A model generated the notes under the pieces. It made no database searches. It saw nothing but the letters and a program-made list of their open reading frames with translations, and was not told the origin of the DNA. A program made the position numbers and the translations under genes. A DNA stretch of 64,000 nucleotides from Gallionella sp. (lineage in GTDB: Bacteria; Pseudomonadota; Gammaproteobacteria; Burkholderiales; Gallionellaceae). The DNA lies in assembly GCA_028710525.1 (NCBI GenBank), contig JAQTTY010000011.1, positions 61,020-125,019 of the forward strand, written 5' to 3'. Positions 9,039 to 19,536 of this stretch are shown here, in pieces. The stretch's first letter is position 1. Each line of letters opens with the position of its first letter.

Positions 9039-9149
9039 ATGAAAAGAGAGTTGTTTCCAACTCTAGACTTCAGCACTCGAGGCGCACTATATCTGCCACT
9101 CTCCGCAATGCCTATATGTCGTAATGACTATATAGTTTGTACTAGCTAG
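9039..9149 (+). CDS. Possible 36-residue small protein
   Basis: A short frame (MKRELFPTLDFSTRG ... CRNDYIVCTS) preceded by an unusually strong ribosome site, AGGAGGAG, five bases before the ATG. It lies between argH and grxD and overlaps the end of grxD by eight bases in the opposite direction. There is no signal peptide or membrane helix and no family I recognise. The start signal is the only evidence for translation, so a chance frame is possible. Confidence 0.3.
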   Translation: MKRELFPTLDFSTRGALYLPLSAMPICRNDYIVCTS

Positions 9150-9456
9150 CCAACATCGTCTTTAGTTCACCGCTCTGATACATCTCCGTCATGATGTCCG
9201 AACCACCGACGAATTCGCCTTTGATGTACAACTGCGGAATGGTCGGCCAATTCGCATACTCTTTGATGCCTTGGCGTATAGCTTCATCCTGCAACACATC
9301 CACAGTAAATAACTCCTTTACCCCAAGCGCACTCAATATGCGCAAGGCATTGGCGGAAAATCCGCACTGCGGAAACTTGGGATTTCCTTTCATATACAAC
9401 ACCACCTGATGGGTTGTAACTTGCTCGTGTATGAGCTTCTGTATATCTGTACTCAT
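9142..9456 (-). CDS. grxD: Monothiol glutaredoxin Grx4
   Basis: 104 residues with the monothiol active site CGFS at 31-34 (FPQCGFSANA). These proteins bind a 2Fe-2S cluster with glutathione and pass it to target proteins, usually with BolA. The WPTIPQLYIKGEFVGGSDI block contains the cis-proline and the glutathione-binding GG. It follows prmC by 53 bases and is the last gene before a strong terminator. Confidence 0.96.
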   Translation of the reverse strand: MSTDIQKLIHEQVTTHQVVLYMKGNPKFPQCGFSANALRILSALGVKELFTVDVLQDEAIRQGIKEYANWPTIPQLYIKGEFVGGSDIMTEMYQSGELKTMLAS

Positions 9457-9509
9457 GGCATTACCTTAATAAAATGGTCGGGAATTGTAGTGAAATATGA
9501 CAGCCTACG

Positions 9510-10361
9510 TCAAGCATACCCACCGGTAACGCGCTCTACACCAGCCAGATCACGCTCTGTATATACCTTGCGGAAGCCGGCAGCGCTCATGATGTCCTGC
9601 ACTGCCTTAGCTTGATCATAGCCGTGTTCTAGCATCAAACAGCCACCCGGAATAAGAAATTGCATAGACATGCTGCAAATCTGGCGTATATCACGCAAGC
9701 CATCCACACCCGAAGCAAGCGCAGTCATAGGCTCGAAACGCACATCCCCCTGACTCAGATGTACATCATCGGACCGGATATAGGGTGGATTTGAGACGAT
9801 AACGTCAAAGCGCAACCCCTCCAAGGCACCGAACCAGTCGCTCAAAAGCAGGCTTACATTACTTAACCCCAAAGCTAGCTTATTTTCGCGTGCTACTTGC
9901 AATGCATCTTTAGAAGCATCCACTGCAAGTACTTGCGCTTGAGGTCTGACGTGCGCGATGCTCAGCGCGATTGCACCCGTCCCAGTACCCAAATCAAGTA
10001 CTGCACAGGTCTGGTGCGCCGGAATGCGTAGCAACGCTTGCTCTACCAGTAACTCCGTATCCGGCCTTGGAATCAAGGTCGCGGGACTGACCTTGAGATC
10101 AAGACCGAAGAACTCGCGTTTACCCAAGATATAGGCAATAGGTTCGCCCTGCATGCGACGTTTCAGCAAGCCCATATATGCTGAATCCTGCACAGCATTG
10201 AGCACCTGCTCTGCATGAGCGTATAAGTAGGCGCGATTGACATGCAGCACTTCCTGCAACAAACATTGGACTTCGATACGGGATGTGCTGGGCTCTATTC
10301 CCAAGGTGGCTTGCAGCGTCTTGCTATGCTGCAACATATAGTCCTGTATAGAGTGACTCAT
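9510..10361 (-). CDS. prmC: Release factor glutamine methyltransferase
   Basis: A 283-residue SAM-dependent enzyme that methylates the GGQ glutamine of release factors RF1 and RF2. It has an N-terminal helical domain, a Rossmann motif (VLDLGTGTGAIALSI) and the catalytic NPPY in FDVIVSNPPYIRSD. It lies 30 bases downstream of its substrate gene prfA, the usual arrangement. Confidence 0.96.
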   Translation of the reverse strand: MSHSIQDYMLQHSKTLQATLGIEPSTSRIEVQCLLQEVLHVNRAYLYAHAEQVLNAVQDSAYMGLLKRRMQGEPIAYILGKREFFGLDLKVSPATLIPRPDTELLVEQALLRIPAHQTCAVLDLGTGTGAIALSIAHVRPQAQVLAVDASKDALQVARENKLALGLSNVSLLLSDWFGALEGLRFDVIVSNPPYIRSDDVHLSQGDVRFEPMTALASGVDGLRDIRQICSMSMQFLIPGGCLMLEHGYDQAKAVQDIMSAAGFRKVYTERDLAGVERVTGGYA

Positions 10362-10391
10362 ACCCTGCGGGGCGCTAAACGAAGATACGCC

Positions 10392-11477
10392 TTACAGCGT
10401 ATCTTCCGCCATAGCAGCGAGTTGCTCGGCTTGATGTTCGGCCATCAGCGCACTGGTCAGCTCAGAGATATCGCCTTCCATGATGGCATCCATCTTGTAT
10501 AGGGTAAGGTTGATACGGTGATCGGTGATACGACCTTGCGGATAGTTGTAGGTACGGATGCGCTCCGAGCGGTCTCCGCTACCGACCAAGCTCTTGCGCG
10601 TAGCGGCAATCTTGGCATTCTGTTCACGCACTTGAGCGTCCATGATACGTGCGGCCAACACACGCATCGCTTGCGCCTTATTCTGGTGTTGAGAACGACC
10701 ATCTTGGCACTCCACCACCACCCCAGTAGGAATATGGGTGATACGCACCGCAGAGTCGGTCTTATTGATGTGCTGACCTCCGGCACCGCTGGCGCGGAAA
10801 GTATCGATGCGCAGATCGGCAGAATTAAGCACCACTTCGTCCACATCATCTACTTCCGGCATGATTGCGACAGTGCAAGCGGAGGTATGTACGCGACCCT
10901 GTGTCTCAGTGGCAGGAACGCGCTGCACGCGATGTGCGCCAGACTCAAACTTTAATACCGAATAAGCGCCTTGCCCCACGATACGCGCAATGATTTCTTT
11001 ATAGCCGCCCATTTCGCCAGGACTTTCCGAGATGACCTCCACCTGCCAGCGTTTACGTTCGGCGAAGCGTGAGTACATACGAAATAGATCACCAGCAAAT
11101 ATCGCAGCCTCGTCACCACCCGTTCCCGCTCGCACTTCTAGGAACACACTGCGCTCATCATTAGGGTCTTTGGGGAGCAATTGCACTTGCAACTCAGCAC
11201 TCAGTTGCGCCAAGCGCTCGTTACCAAACGCAATCTCGGCATCGGCGAATTCGCGCATCTCAGGATCGTCAGCCATCTCTTTAGCCGTTGCGATATCAGC
11301 TAAGCAAGCTTGGTAGGCGTTATACAACTCCACCACAGGCTCTAACTCGGCACGTTCACGATTCAGTTTACGAAAAACATCCATGTCCTTGGTCGCCTGC
11401 TCGGTACTGAGCAATTCGTTGACCTCGAACAAACGCTCGCTCAATTGAGCAAGTTTGGCACTGATACTGGGATTCAT
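10392..11477 (-). CDS. prfA: Peptide chain release factor 1
   Basis: 361 residues; ends translation at UAA and UAG. The codon-recognition loop ([12 protein letters not shown], carrying the RF1 PxT tripeptide as PAT) and the catalytic GGQ in [18 protein letters not shown] are intact. Its ATG shares a base with the hemA stop region, so hemA and prfA are directly coupled, as in many proteobacteria. Confidence 0.98.
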   Translation of the reverse strand: MNPSISAKLAQLSERLFEVNELLSTEQATKDMDVFRKLNRERAELEPVVELYNAYQACLADIATAKEMADDPEMREFADAEIAFGNERLAQLSAELQVQLLPKDPNDERSVFLEVRAGTGGDEAAIFAGDLFRMYSRFAERKRWQVEVISESPGEMGGYKEIIARIVGQGAYSVLKFESGAHRVQRVPATETQGRVHTSACTVAIMPEVDDVDEVVLNSADLRIDTFRASGAGGQHINKTDSAVRITHIPTGVVVECQDGRSQHQNKAQAMRVLAARIMDAQVREQNAKIAATRKSLVGSGDRSERIRTYNYPQGRITDHRINLTLYKMDAIMEGDISELTSALMAEHQAEQLAAMAEDTL

Positions 11478-12730
11478 TATTCTTCGGTGTGCAAATGATA
11501 CAAGCGGTGTATGACCTCAAGGAATTGTTCCCTGTCACCACCGTGTACCTGATTGAGCGCATGTGTAGGTGCGTGCAAGAATTTGTTGGTCAATCCACTG
11601 CTCATGGCTTCCAAGACTTTTTCTGGCGATTCACCCTTAGCCAGCAGACGCATGGCCTTCTCCACTTCTTGACGACGACTACGTTCCGCATGATCGCGCA
11701 ATGCACGTATGGTAGGCACCACTTCGCGCGACTCCATCCAGTGCACAAAGTCGGACACACCCGAATCTATGATTACTTCGGCTTCTTTCACTGCGCTCTG
11801 GCGAGCATCCAGACCTTCTTTGACCACCTCGGCGATATCGTCCACGGTATAAAGGAACACGTCATTGAGGTCGGCCACTTCCACTTCCACGTCGCGCGGC
11901 ACAGCAAGGTCGACGATGAACAATGGCTTGTGCTTACGTGCCTTGAGTGCGCGCTCCACCATGCCTTTACCCAAGATGGGCAACTGACTGGCGGTACAGG
12001 TGACGATGATGTCGTGCTGGGCTAATTGCTCAGGCAACTCAGTAAGCGTGATAGCCGTACCATTGATACGTCTAGCCAAGGTCTGGGCTCGCTCCAGCGT
12101 GCGGTTGGCGACAGTTATGTGCTTGGGACTACGTGCAGCGAAATGCACCGCGTTCAGCTCTATCATCTCGCCCGCACCAATGAACAAAACGCGTTGCTCG
12201 CTAATGCTAGGGAAGATGCGTTCAGCCAATCTCACTGCTGCGGCTGCCATAGAAACCAGATTAGCGCCAATCTCGGTCTGAGTACGCACATCCTTGGCAA
12301 CCGAGAAGGTACGCTGAAACAACTTGTGCAGGAGAAACCCTAAGGTACCGGCATCTTCAGCCTGACGCACGGCCTGTTTCATCTGCCCGAGTATCTGCGG
12401 CTCCCCCAACACCATAGAGTCCAAACCACTGGCCACGCGGAACGAGTGCTTGACCGCCAATTCGCGCGGCAAGGTGTACAGATACGGCTCCAGATCCTTG
12501 CGCGGCAATTGGTGATATTGCGCCAACCAATCTATTGCATGATCCGGCTGTGGTGAATTGCAATACAACTCCATGCGATTACACGTAGACAAGATGGCGG
12601 CTTCTTTTGCCGCACCATTTTCCACTAGATCACGCAACGCATTCTCCATCCCATCCGCATTGAACGCGACTTGCTCGCGCACAGCTAAAGGTGCGGTTTG
12701 ATGGTTAAGGCCGAATGCGTAGAGTTGCAT
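11477..12730 (-). CDS. hemA: Glutamyl-tRNA reductase
   Basis: 417 residues. Reduces glutamyl-tRNA to glutamate-1-semialdehyde, the first committed step of C5 haem synthesis. The catalytic Cys50 lies in STCNRMELY, followed by [15 protein letters not shown] and an NADPH-binding Rossmann motif (VLFIGAGEM). The C-terminal dimerisation helix region is present. It heads the hemA-prfA-prmC-grxD group, 15 bases after metK, so metK may be cotranscribed. Confidence 0.97.
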   Translation of the reverse strand: MQLYAFGLNHQTAPLAVREQVAFNADGMENALRDLVENGAAKEAAILSTCNRMELYCNSPQPDHAIDWLAQYHQLPRKDLEPYLYTLPRELAVKHSFRVASGLDSMVLGEPQILGQMKQAVRQAEDAGTLGFLLHKLFQRTFSVAKDVRTQTEIGANLVSMAAAAVRLAERIFPSISEQRVLFIGAGEMIELNAVHFAARSPKHITVANRTLERAQTLARRINGTAITLTELPEQLAQHDIIVTCTASQLPILGKGMVERALKARKHKPLFIVDLAVPRDVEVEVADLNDVFLYTVDDIAEVVKEGLDARQSAVKEAEVIIDSGVSDFVHWMESREVVPTIRALRDHAERSRRQEVEKAMRLLAKGESPEKVLEAMSSGLTNKFLHAPTHALNQVHGGDREQFLEVIHRLYHLHTEE

Positions 12731-12745
12731 AGTTAAGCTCTTGGA

Positions 12746-13909
12746 TTATTTGGCTGCGTCTTCGCGCAACGCCAAGGCCTTGTCGGTATTTTCCCAAGTG
12801 AAACCGGGTTCCTCGCGTCCAAAGTGTCCGTACGCCGCAGTGTTCTCATACACTGGGCGCAGCAAGTCCAACATCTGCACGATGCCTTTAGGACGCAGGT
12901 CAAAATGGCGTAACACCAACTCGGTCAATTTCTCATTGGAAATCTTGCCTGTGCCGTAAGTGTCTACCATCACGCTGGTAGGCTGAGCCACGCCAATCGC
13001 GTAGGAGATCTGCACCAAGCATTTGCTAGCCAAGCCAGCAGCCACGATATTTTTAGCCACGTAACGTCCAGCATACGCTGCGGAACGATCGACCTTGGAA
13101 GGATCCTTGCCTGAGAAGGCTCCGCCACCGTGGGGAGCTGCACCACCATAGGTGTCAACGATGATCTTACGACCGGTCAGACCGCAATCGCCTTGTGGAC
13201 CACCGATAACGAAACGACCAGTAGGATTCACCAAGTATTTGATATTGCCCTTCATCAATTCCTTAGGCAGCATCGGTTTGATGATCTCTTCGATCGCGGC
13301 TTCGCGGATCTGCTCTAGGGTCATCTCGGGCGCATGCTGGGTAGACAGCACCACGGTATCGATAGCGTGCGGCTTGCCATCCACGTATTTGATGGTGACC
13401 TGCGACTTCGCATCGGGACGCAGCCAGGGCAAACGTCCATCGTGGCGCAGTTGCGCCTGACGCTCTACCACGCGATGCGCAAGATAGATGGCCAACGGCA
13501 TCAGGGTAGGCGTCTCGTCACAGGCATAACCGAACATCAAACCTTGGTCGCCGGCGCCCTGATTCAGGAAGTCGTCCGAAGCTCTATCTACGCCTTGCGC
13601 GATGTCCGGACTCTGCTTATCGTAAGCCACTAATACTGCGCAACCTTTGTAGTCGATACCGTAGTCTGTGTTGTCGTAACCGATACGCTTAATTGTATTG
13701 CGTGCTACTTGAATGTAGTCGACGTTTGCAGTCGTGGTGATCTCACCCGCCAATACCACTAGACCGGTATTGGTCAAAGTCTCAGCAGCTACGCGCGCAT
13801 AGGGATCTTGCGTTAGAATCGCGTCCAAAATCGCATCAGAGATCTGATCCGCAACCTTATCCGGATGGCCTTCTGATACCGATTCAGAGGTAAACAAGTA
13901 TTCGCTCAT
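12746..13909 (-). CDS. metK: S-adenosylmethionine synthase
   Basis: 387 residues from [18 protein letters not shown], chosen over an upstream in-frame start at 13972 because this is the conserved N-terminus and GGGACAG precedes it. Makes SAM from methionine and ATP. Family blocks [25 protein letters not shown] and the P-loop-like [19 protein letters not shown] are intact. The upstream region is too short and unstructured to show a SAM riboswitch. Confidence 0.98.
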   Translation of the reverse strand: MSEYLFTSESVSEGHPDKVADQISDAILDAILTQDPYARVAAETLTNTGLVVLAGEITTTANVDYIQVARNTIKRIGYDNTDYGIDYKGCAVLVAYDKQSPDIAQGVDRASDDFLNQGAGDQGLMFGYACDETPTLMPLAIYLAHRVVERQAQLRHDGRLPWLRPDAKSQVTIKYVDGKPHAIDTVVLSTQHAPEMTLEQIREAAIEEIIKPMLPKELMKGNIKYLVNPTGRFVIGGPQGDCGLTGRKIIVDTYGGAAPHGGGAFSGKDPSKVDRSAAYAGRYVAKNIVAAGLASKCLVQISYAIGVAQPTSVMVDTYGTGKISNEKLTELVLRHFDLRPKGIVQMLDLLRPVYENTAAYGHFGREEPGFTWENTDKALALREDAAK

Positions 13910-13978
13910 AGCTGTCCCATTCAACCAAACTAAAATTTTTAAGGCGCGCATTGTAGCAAATTGTTCGCCCAACCGCCG

Positions 13979-14848
13979 ATGACCTCATATTTGTTCGCGA
14001 CTTTATTTCGCTTTTTATCCTTTTTACCCCTGCCTGCGCTGCATGGCCTGGGGGCAATACTCGGGCGCATTATCTATATAGCTTCTTCTAGCTATGCACA
14101 GCGCATGCGTGAAAATTTGCGCTCAGCCCGCTTACATGGCTCGGAAAGCGAATACCAAGCTCTACTTGCACAGACAATCTCTGAAGCGGGGAAAAGTGTC
14201 CTGGAATTACCTTGGGTATGGTGTAGGCCCGTAGAGCAAGTCTACTCAGCAGTTCGCAGCATTGAGGGCTGGGAGCATGTCGAAGCAGCACAATCGGCTG
14301 GGCGAGGCCTTATGGTGTTAACGCCCCACTGGGGGTGTTTCGAAGTTGTAGGGCTGTATTTCGGCAAACATTCGGCCATGACCAATCTGTATCGCGCACC
14401 TAAGCAAGCTTGGTTAGAGCGCTTCATGATCAATGGTCGCGCGCGCGGATTATCCAAACTTGCCCCCGCCGATGTTAGTGGCGTACGACTGCTGTTCAAG
14501 GCGCTGAAACGTGGCGAGGGCATCGGCCTGTTGCCCGACCAAGTACCTGGCAATGGCGAAGGCGAGTGGGTGGAATTCTTCCATCGCCCAGCCTATACAA
14601 TGACATTGAGCGGCAGATTAGCGCAAAGTAGTGGCGCACAAGTCTTACTGGTTTCAGCAGAGCGCCTGCCCAAGGGGCAAGGATATACATTACGTATCAC
14701 TCCACTGGACTTAGATTTCACCCAATCTGTCCCGCTACAGATTAATCAGGCAATGGAGCGCACCATCGCCATCGCACCGGCTCAATATCTATGGAGTTAT
14801 AACCGCTACAAGATACCAAGTGGCGTGACTCCCCCAACTCAGAATTAA
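13979..14848 (+). CDS. LpxL/HtrB-like lysophospholipid (lipid A) acyltransferase, copy 1
   Basis: 289 residues with an N-terminal membrane anchor ([24 protein letters not shown]). The acyltransferase box is TPHWGCFEV, with His and Glu in H-x4-E spacing; a second block reads [12 protein letters not shown]. These inner-membrane enzymes add secondary acyl chains to lipid A or acylate related lipids. The ATG at 13979 is preferred to a TTG 18 bases upstream. A second family member follows after 15 bases. Confidence 0.85.
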   Translation: MTSYLFATLFRFLSFLPLPALHGLGAILGRIIYIASSSYAQRMRENLRSARLHGSESEYQALLAQTISEAGKSVLELPWVWCRPVEQVYSAVRSIEGWEHVEAAQSAGRGLMVLTPHWGCFEVVGLYFGKHSAMTNLYRAPKQAWLERFMINGRARGLSKLAPADVSGVRLLFKALKRGEGIGLLPDQVPGNGEGEWVEFFHRPAYTMTLSGRLAQSSGAQVLLVSAERLPKGQGYTLRITPLDLDFTQSVPLQINQAMERTIAIAPAQYLWSYNRYKIPSGVTPPTQN

Positions 14849-14863
14849 GACAACAAAGTATTT

Positions 14864-15733
14864 ATGATGACTCGTCTAGGCGTATTTCTGTTCTGGCTAT
14901 TACATTTTCTGCCCTACCCCATACTTGTCGCACTGGGCAATGGCTTGGGTGCACTACTCTTCCATTTGGCGAATGAACGTCGCAGAGTCGCGACCATCAA
15001 TCTACGACTGTGCTTCCCCGATATGGACGATGCAACGCGAGAGAAAATGGTGCGTGCGCATTTCAAGGCATTTACACGCGGCGTGATTGAACGCTGCATA
15101 TTGTGGTGGAGTAGCGCCGAACGCATCAACAGCCTGATACGCGTAGAAGGTATAGAACACTTTGATGCCATAAAAGATAAACCCTCTATCCTGTTGACTC
15201 CGCACTTCGTCGGTATGGATGCGGGAGGACAATGGATTGCGCAACACACCAATACCGTTTGCATGTATGCCAATCAAAAAAATCTCTACCTCACTGACCT
15301 GTTACTGAAAAAGCGCGCACGTTTTGGCAATCAGCTCTTGTATTCGCGCCAACAGGGCCTGCGCCCAATACTGAAAGGCTTACGTGCTGGCATGCCTTTC
15401 ATCTATCCGCCCGACCAAGATCAGGGCATTAAAGATGGCGCTTTCATCCCCTTCTTTGGCGTTCCTGCTGCGACGATGGCCTCCGTACCTCGCATCGCGA
15501 AAATGGCCAATGCCAAAGTCGTACCCAGCATCACGCGTATGCTGCCAGGCACTCAAGGATATGTGCTGACCTTCTATCCGGCTTGGGACAATTACCCCAG
15601 TGGTGACGACATCGCCGATGCTAGACGTATGAACGAGTTCATCGAACAGCGTGTGCTGGAGATGCCGGAGCAATACTTCTGGGTACATAAACGCTTTAAG
15701 ACTCGCCCCGAGGGTGAGGCGAGGTTCTATTGA
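14864..15733 (+). CDS. LpxL/HtrB-like lysophospholipid (lipid A) acyltransferase, copy 2
   Basis: 289 residues, same length and fold as the preceding gene but well diverged. It has an N-terminal hydrophobic anchor and an acyltransferase box [12 protein letters not shown] with the classical H-x4-[20 protein letters not shown] is the second conserved block. The two copies may add different acyl chains in turn. The stop overlaps the ubiD start in an ATGA. Confidence 0.88.
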   Translation: MMTRLGVFLFWLLHFLPYPILVALGNGLGALLFHLANERRRVATINLRLCFPDMDDATREKMVRAHFKAFTRGVIERCILWWSSAERINSLIRVEGIEHFDAIKDKPSILLTPHFVGMDAGGQWIAQHTNTVCMYANQKNLYLTDLLLKKRARFGNQLLYSRQQGLRPILKGLRAGMPFIYPPDQDQGIKDGAFIPFFGVPAATMASVPRIAKMANAKVVPSITRMLPGTQGYVLTFYPAWDNYPSGDDIADARRMNEFIEQRVLEMPEQYFWVHKRFKTRPEGEARFY

Positions 15734-17199
15734 TGAAATATAAAGACCTACGTGACTTCATCGCCCAATTAGAAAAAATCGGTGAACTCAAGCGCATCAC
15801 CGCACCGGTCTCCACCCATCTTGAAATGACCGAAATCTGTGACCGCGTGTTACGTGCACAAGGTCCTGCGCTGTTGTTCGAAAATGTCGTCGGACACAAC
15901 ATTCCCGTCCTCGCCAATCTATTTGGCACACCCCGCCGCGTCGCTCTGGGCATGGGCGAGGAGAACGTTACGGCGCTACGCGAGGTAGGAAAATTACTAG
16001 CCTATCTAAAAGAGCCAGAGCCCCCCAAAGGACTCAAAGATGCCTGGGATAAATGGCCCGTATTGAAGCAGGTACTCTCCATGTCACCCAAGGTGCTATC
16101 GTCTGCCCCCTGCCAAGATATCGTTTGGGAGGGCAAAGACGTAAATCTAGCCAAGCTCCCCATACAGCATTGCTGGCCCGGCGATGTCGCACCGCTCATC
16201 ACATGGGGACTGGTCGTAACGCGCGGACCGCACAAGTCGCGCCAGAATTTAGGCATCTATCGGCAACAGGTGATAGCACCAAATAAAGTCATCATGCGCT
16301 GGCTAGCGCATCGCGGTGGCGCTTTAGATTTTCGCGACCATTGCAAGAAATATCCTAGGCAACCCTTTCCTATCACCGTCGTGATTGGGGCAGATCCTGC
16401 CACTATACTGGGGGCGGTGACGCCGGTTCCTGACAGCTTGGGTGAATACCAATTCGCCGGATTGCTGCGTGGCAGCAAGACCGAATTGGTCAAATGCCTA
16501 GGCAACGATTTACAAGTGCCGGCTTCCGCCGAGATCGTGCTGGAAGGCGTGATCCATCCTGACGAAATGGCACTAGAAGGGCCATACGGAGACCATACCG
16601 GCTACTACAACGAACAGGACAAGTTCCCCGTCTTCACCATAGAGCGCATCACCATGCGCCGCGATCCTATCTATCACAGCACCTATACCGGCAAACCGCC
16701 CGACGAACCGGCCATGTTGGGCGTAGCACTGAACGAAGTGTTCGTGCCCTTGCTGCAAAAGCAGTTTCCGGAAATTGCCGACTTCTATCTGCCACCCGAA
16801 GGTTGCTCTTACCGCATGGCTGTGGTCAGTATCAAAAAACAGTACGCAGGGCACGCCAAACGGGTGATGTTCGGCATATGGAGTTTTCTGCGCCAGTTCA
16901 TGTACACCAAATTTATCATCGTGGTGGATGACGACATCGACGTGCGCGATTGGAAAGAAGTCATGTGGGCGATCACCACACGCATGGATCCGGTACGTGA
17001 CACCCTGCTGGTTGAGAACACCCCCATCGACTATCTCGATTTCGCCAGCCCAGTATCAGGCTTGGGCGGCAAGATGGGGTTGGATGCAACTAACAAGTTT
17101 CCAGGTGAGACGCAACGCGAATGGGGTACACCCATCGTGATGGATGCGGCTGTGAAAACTAAAGTAGATGCGATGTGGAACGAGCTTGGACTCAACTAA
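15730..17199 (+). CDS. ubiD: 4-hydroxy-3-polyprenylbenzoate decarboxylase UbiD
   Basis: A 489-residue prenylated-FMN-dependent decarboxylase of ubiquinone synthesis. The conserved stretch [11 protein letters not shown] (near residue 285) and the C-terminal [19 protein letters not shown] are typical. Length matches proteobacterial UbiD. The partner flavin prenyltransferase UbiX is not in the window. It is translationally coupled to the acyltransferase upstream and followed by a strong hairpin terminator. Confidence 0.97.
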   Translation: MMKYKDLRDFIAQLEKIGELKRITAPVSTHLEMTEICDRVLRAQGPALLFENVVGHNIPVLANLFGTPRRVALGMGEENVTALREVGKLLAYLKEPEPPKGLKDAWDKWPVLKQVLSMSPKVLSSAPCQDIVWEGKDVNLAKLPIQHCWPGDVAPLITWGLVVTRGPHKSRQNLGIYRQQVIAPNKVIMRWLAHRGGALDFRDHCKKYPRQPFPITVVIGADPATILGAVTPVPDSLGEYQFAGLLRGSKTELVKCLGNDLQVPASAEIVLEGVIHPDEMALEGPYGDHTGYYNEQDKFPVFTIERITMRRDPIYHSTYTGKPPDEPAMLGVALNEVFVPLLQKQFPEIADFYLPPEGCSYRMAVVSIKKQYAGHAKRVMFGIWSFLRQFMYTKFIIVVDDDIDVRDWKEVMWAITTRMDPVRDTLLVENTPIDYLDFASPVSGLGGKMGLDATNKFPGETQREWGTPIVMDAAVKTKVDAMWNELGLN

Positions 17200-17222
17200 A
17201 TTTGGAGCAAAATTGCAGCAAC

Positions 17223-17250
17223 AAAAAAGCCGGGCTAGCCCGGCTTTTTC
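17223..17250. terminator. Bidirectional terminator between ubiD and a beta-barrel gene
   Basis: A fully symmetric GCCGGGCTAGCCCGGC flanked by AAAAAA and TTTTT. It can end both ubiD (plus) and the convergent outer-membrane protein gene (minus). Confidence 0.88.
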
Positions 17251-17267
17251 AATACACAGAATTCCTT

Positions 17268-17849
17268 TTACTGGAAATTCAGAACCATACCGATGCTGAC
17301 CGTAGAGGCTGACAATGGCTGTGCGAAGTTATCGAACTTGCCATAGTTCTCGTATTGCGCGCGCAAAGTCATTTGGGAGCTGAGGTGTAGTTGAGCGCCT
17401 ATACCGAACAATATGTCACTCTGTGAAGATGTTGCTCCGGCAACAACAACAGCATTGCCGGTTGATTTCAAATTGTAACTGTTATTAGTCAGACCAATCT
17501 TACCTGTCAGATCGAATTGTGGGCTTACAGGTATGCTGCCTACCGCCGCAACATGCAAAGACCTTGCTTGCAAATTAAAACTGCCACCGGGAACAGTGAC
17601 GATAGAGTCCCCAAACATGGTGTAGCCAACTTCAAGTGCCATCATGGGACTAAAGTGAAAACCTCCGGCGACTCGAATCATGCCCGGATTGGGAAAGGTA
17701 GCCTGCCCACCTCCAAAGAATCCAATGTTTGCATTAGTAAAACTGGCCGAGCCCAAATCACCCGCGATATACATTTTCCCAGTGCTATCCGCCCAAGCAG
17801 GGCTAGCTACCATTGCAGACAATAAAGCTACGATTGCGATTTTTTTCAT
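17268..17849 (-). CDS. Small outer-membrane beta-barrel protein (1 of 4)
   Basis: 193 residues with a clear signal peptide (MKKIAIVALLSAMVASPAWA, cleaved after AWA). The rest alternates polar and hydrophobic residues in short strands rich in Gly, Asn and Thr, and ends MVLNFQ near the barrel-closing aromatic. Some OmpW/OmpA-barrel-like flavour (GGFHFSPMMALEVGYTMFG), but no family is certain. First in position of four such genes on the same strand. Confidence 0.8.
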   Translation of the reverse strand: MKKIAIVALLSAMVASPAWADSTGKMYIAGDLGSASFTNANIGFFGGGQATFPNPGMIRVAGGFHFSPMMALEVGYTMFGDSIVTVPGGSFNLQARSLHVAAVGSIPVSPQFDLTGKIGLTNNSYNLKSTGNAVVVAGATSSQSDILFGIGAQLHLSSQMTLRAQYENYGKFDNFAQPLSASTVSIGMVLNFQ

Positions 17850-17983
17850 GATATTTCCTCAAGTTAGTTAAGTGCCACCTACAGCCAAGTACAACACCCC
17901 AATCCTAGCAAGGATATAGGACACAATACGATTATGTTGAAGTACTAGATAATTTCCACGGACCTATATCAAGCCCTACACAC

Positions 17984-18011
17984 AAAAAGGCCGGAACGAA
18001 TCCGGCCTTTT
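17984..18011 (-). terminator. Terminator after the YfaZ-like gene
   Basis: AAAAGGCCGGA - ACGAA - TCCGGCCTTTT, an 11-bp stem. Reading the minus strand, it directly follows the YfaZ-like gene and ends in TTTT. Symmetric A and T tracts make it potentially bidirectional. Confidence 0.82.
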
Positions 18012-18030
18012 GCACAACAGTTTTTCTAGC

Positions 18031-18603
18031 TTAAAACGCCATGCGCACACCAATATGCACACCTTCATCGAAAGTTGCATTTACACCAGTGTTCTTCAGA
18101 TTAAAAGCAATATTGCGATATCCCAGATAGACCTGCGCCTGAGGAATGATTTCGTACTCGACACGCGCGCCTGTCTCGAAATAGCGGTCAGCTCCACCGA
18201 AGGTGATGATGTTAGGGGACAGATACAACTGGCCGACAAAGCCCAAACGACGCTCAGCAGGTGGTGAGTAACGCACCATGCCGCCCAAAGCCAACGCGGT
18301 TGAATTCATATTCAATGGCTTAATGCGCGCAGACAAGACTTTCAGGCCCACACCGGCACTTACGCCAGGCGCATTCCCACCAATATCATCCTTGACCAAG
18401 ATGCCAGCTTCGCCCAGCAAATTGTTCTTCTGGGTATAGATCGCGCCCATGCTGAACTCTGTCTTACCCATATTAGTGCCACCCATCGCAGCCTTGTATT
18501 GCAGTTGGGCGCTGGTATCACGCAAATTGATATCGATAGCATCCGCATACACACTGGCACTCATCGCCAACAAAGACATAGAAACAAAACTGCGTAACAA
18601 CAT
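18031..18603 (-). CDS. YfaZ-family outer membrane protein (2 of 4)
   Basis: 190 residues with signal peptide MLLRSFVSMSLLAMSASVYA. The mature part begins DAIDINLRDTSAQLQYK and contains GVSAGVGLKVLSA, LALGGMVRYSPP and YFETGARVEYEI, and ends VHIGVRMAF with a C-terminal Phe, the usual barrel end signal. This pattern matches the YfaZ family, of unknown function. It is flanked by a terminator and its own upstream gap, so it is probably a single-gene unit. Confidence 0.78.
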   Translation of the reverse strand: MLLRSFVSMSLLAMSASVYADAIDINLRDTSAQLQYKAAMGGTNMGKTEFSMGAIYTQKNNLLGEAGILVKDDIGGNAPGVSAGVGLKVLSARIKPLNMNSTALALGGMVRYSPPAERRLGFVGQLYLSPNIITFGGADRYFETGARVEYEIIPQAQVYLGYRNIAFNLKNTGVNATFDEGVHIGVRMAF

Positions 18604-18734
18604 AGATTACTCCTTAAATAAAACAATAACGGCCTCGCCCAAACTGCGCCTATCAAGCTGATTAGCTTACGAACGACCTAGCCATAGACAAGACTATTGG
18701 AAATAGTTCACCGGACTGCAGAACGTATGGCTAA

Positions 18735-19379
18735 TCACCACTGATAAGATATACCCATCGTGGCGACAGGATACAACTTGAAGTTCCTCAATGAATCTTG
18801 CAGACGCATACGCTCAGCATCTATCGCTGGCTGTGCGGCAGCAGCACCGGGCCCAGTAGCAGTCATACCCACTTTAGGTGAGCCTTGCAGTAACACGCCA
18901 AAATCACTGGTCAAGCCCCAACCCTTACCATGCGCAGCTGGATTTCCCCAGCCCACACCAAGATAGGGGGCGACTGTATTGAACGTGACATCGCTCTGCA
19001 GGCTATTCAGTGCGTAGGGCGTACCATTGATGGAATAGACGCCGGGCGTAGTCGGAATGGCATTCAGGGACAACTTGTTATTGTTGTAGAACAAGCCACC
19101 TGTCGCACGAAATGCACCCTGCATGGGATACCAGTCGGCCAGCGCTGACATACTTTGCAATTTCAATTTTGCGTCGTAGTTCACCGTACCTTGTGTGGTA
19201 TTAGCACTAAAGTTAAACGCGTTGAAACCCAGTCTGGAAGTGAATACCTCAGAGTAAGACTTGGTCAACTCCAAACCCAAGCCTAGGCTGCCGACCTTGC
19301 CGGTCAAGGCTAGTCCTTCGGCATGTACAGTTGCTGAAAAAATAGCCAGCAAAATAATTAATAGGGAATTTTTCATCAC
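18735..19379 (-). CDS. Outer-membrane beta-barrel protein (3 of 4)
   Basis: 214 residues with signal peptide MMKNSLLIILLAIFSATVHA. The mature protein starts EGLALTGKVGSLGLGLEL and has alternating strands (LRNFKLYPVATMGISYQW at the end, terminal Trp). The central region ALADWYPMQGAFRATGGLFYNNNK is typical of betaproteobacterial uncharacterised barrels. I cannot name the family. It stands apart from its neighbours by 131 and 157 bases. Confidence 0.75.
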   Translation of the reverse strand: MMKNSLLIILLAIFSATVHAEGLALTGKVGSLGLGLELTKSYSEVFTSRLGFNAFNFSANTTQGTVNYDAKLKLQSMSALADWYPMQGAFRATGGLFYNNNKLSLNAIPTTPGVYSINGTPYALNSLQSDVTFNTVAPYLGVGWGNPAAHGKGWGLTSDFGVLLQGSPKVGMTATGPGAAAAQPAIDAERMRLQDSLRNFKLYPVATMGISYQW

Positions 19380-19499
19380 ATTATTCCTTGATTCTCTTGC
19401 GAATAGTCGCCATAGCGAACAAGGGCCGCATCGTATCTAGCATTAGCTTTGCAGGCAAGCCAACTACATGGCGCTGTGGGGAAAATACAACATTAAGTG

Positions 19500-19523
19500 G
19501 GCCGGACGAGCGTCCGGCCTTTT
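19500..19523 (+). terminator. Stem-loop with a plus-strand T-run between two minus-strand genes
   Basis: GGCCGGAC - GAGC - GTCCGGCC followed on the plus strand by TTTTG. The adjacent gene on the right (19537-20028) reads leftward into it but sees no T-run after the stem. It may stop antisense transcription or act as a weak bidirectional terminator. Confidence 0.5.
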
Positions 19524-19536
19524 GTTTCATAACTAC

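Noticed and set aside
13910..13978. SAM riboswitch before metK
   Set aside because: The region is only 69 bases, lacks conserved motifs and contains the divergent acyltransferase start.
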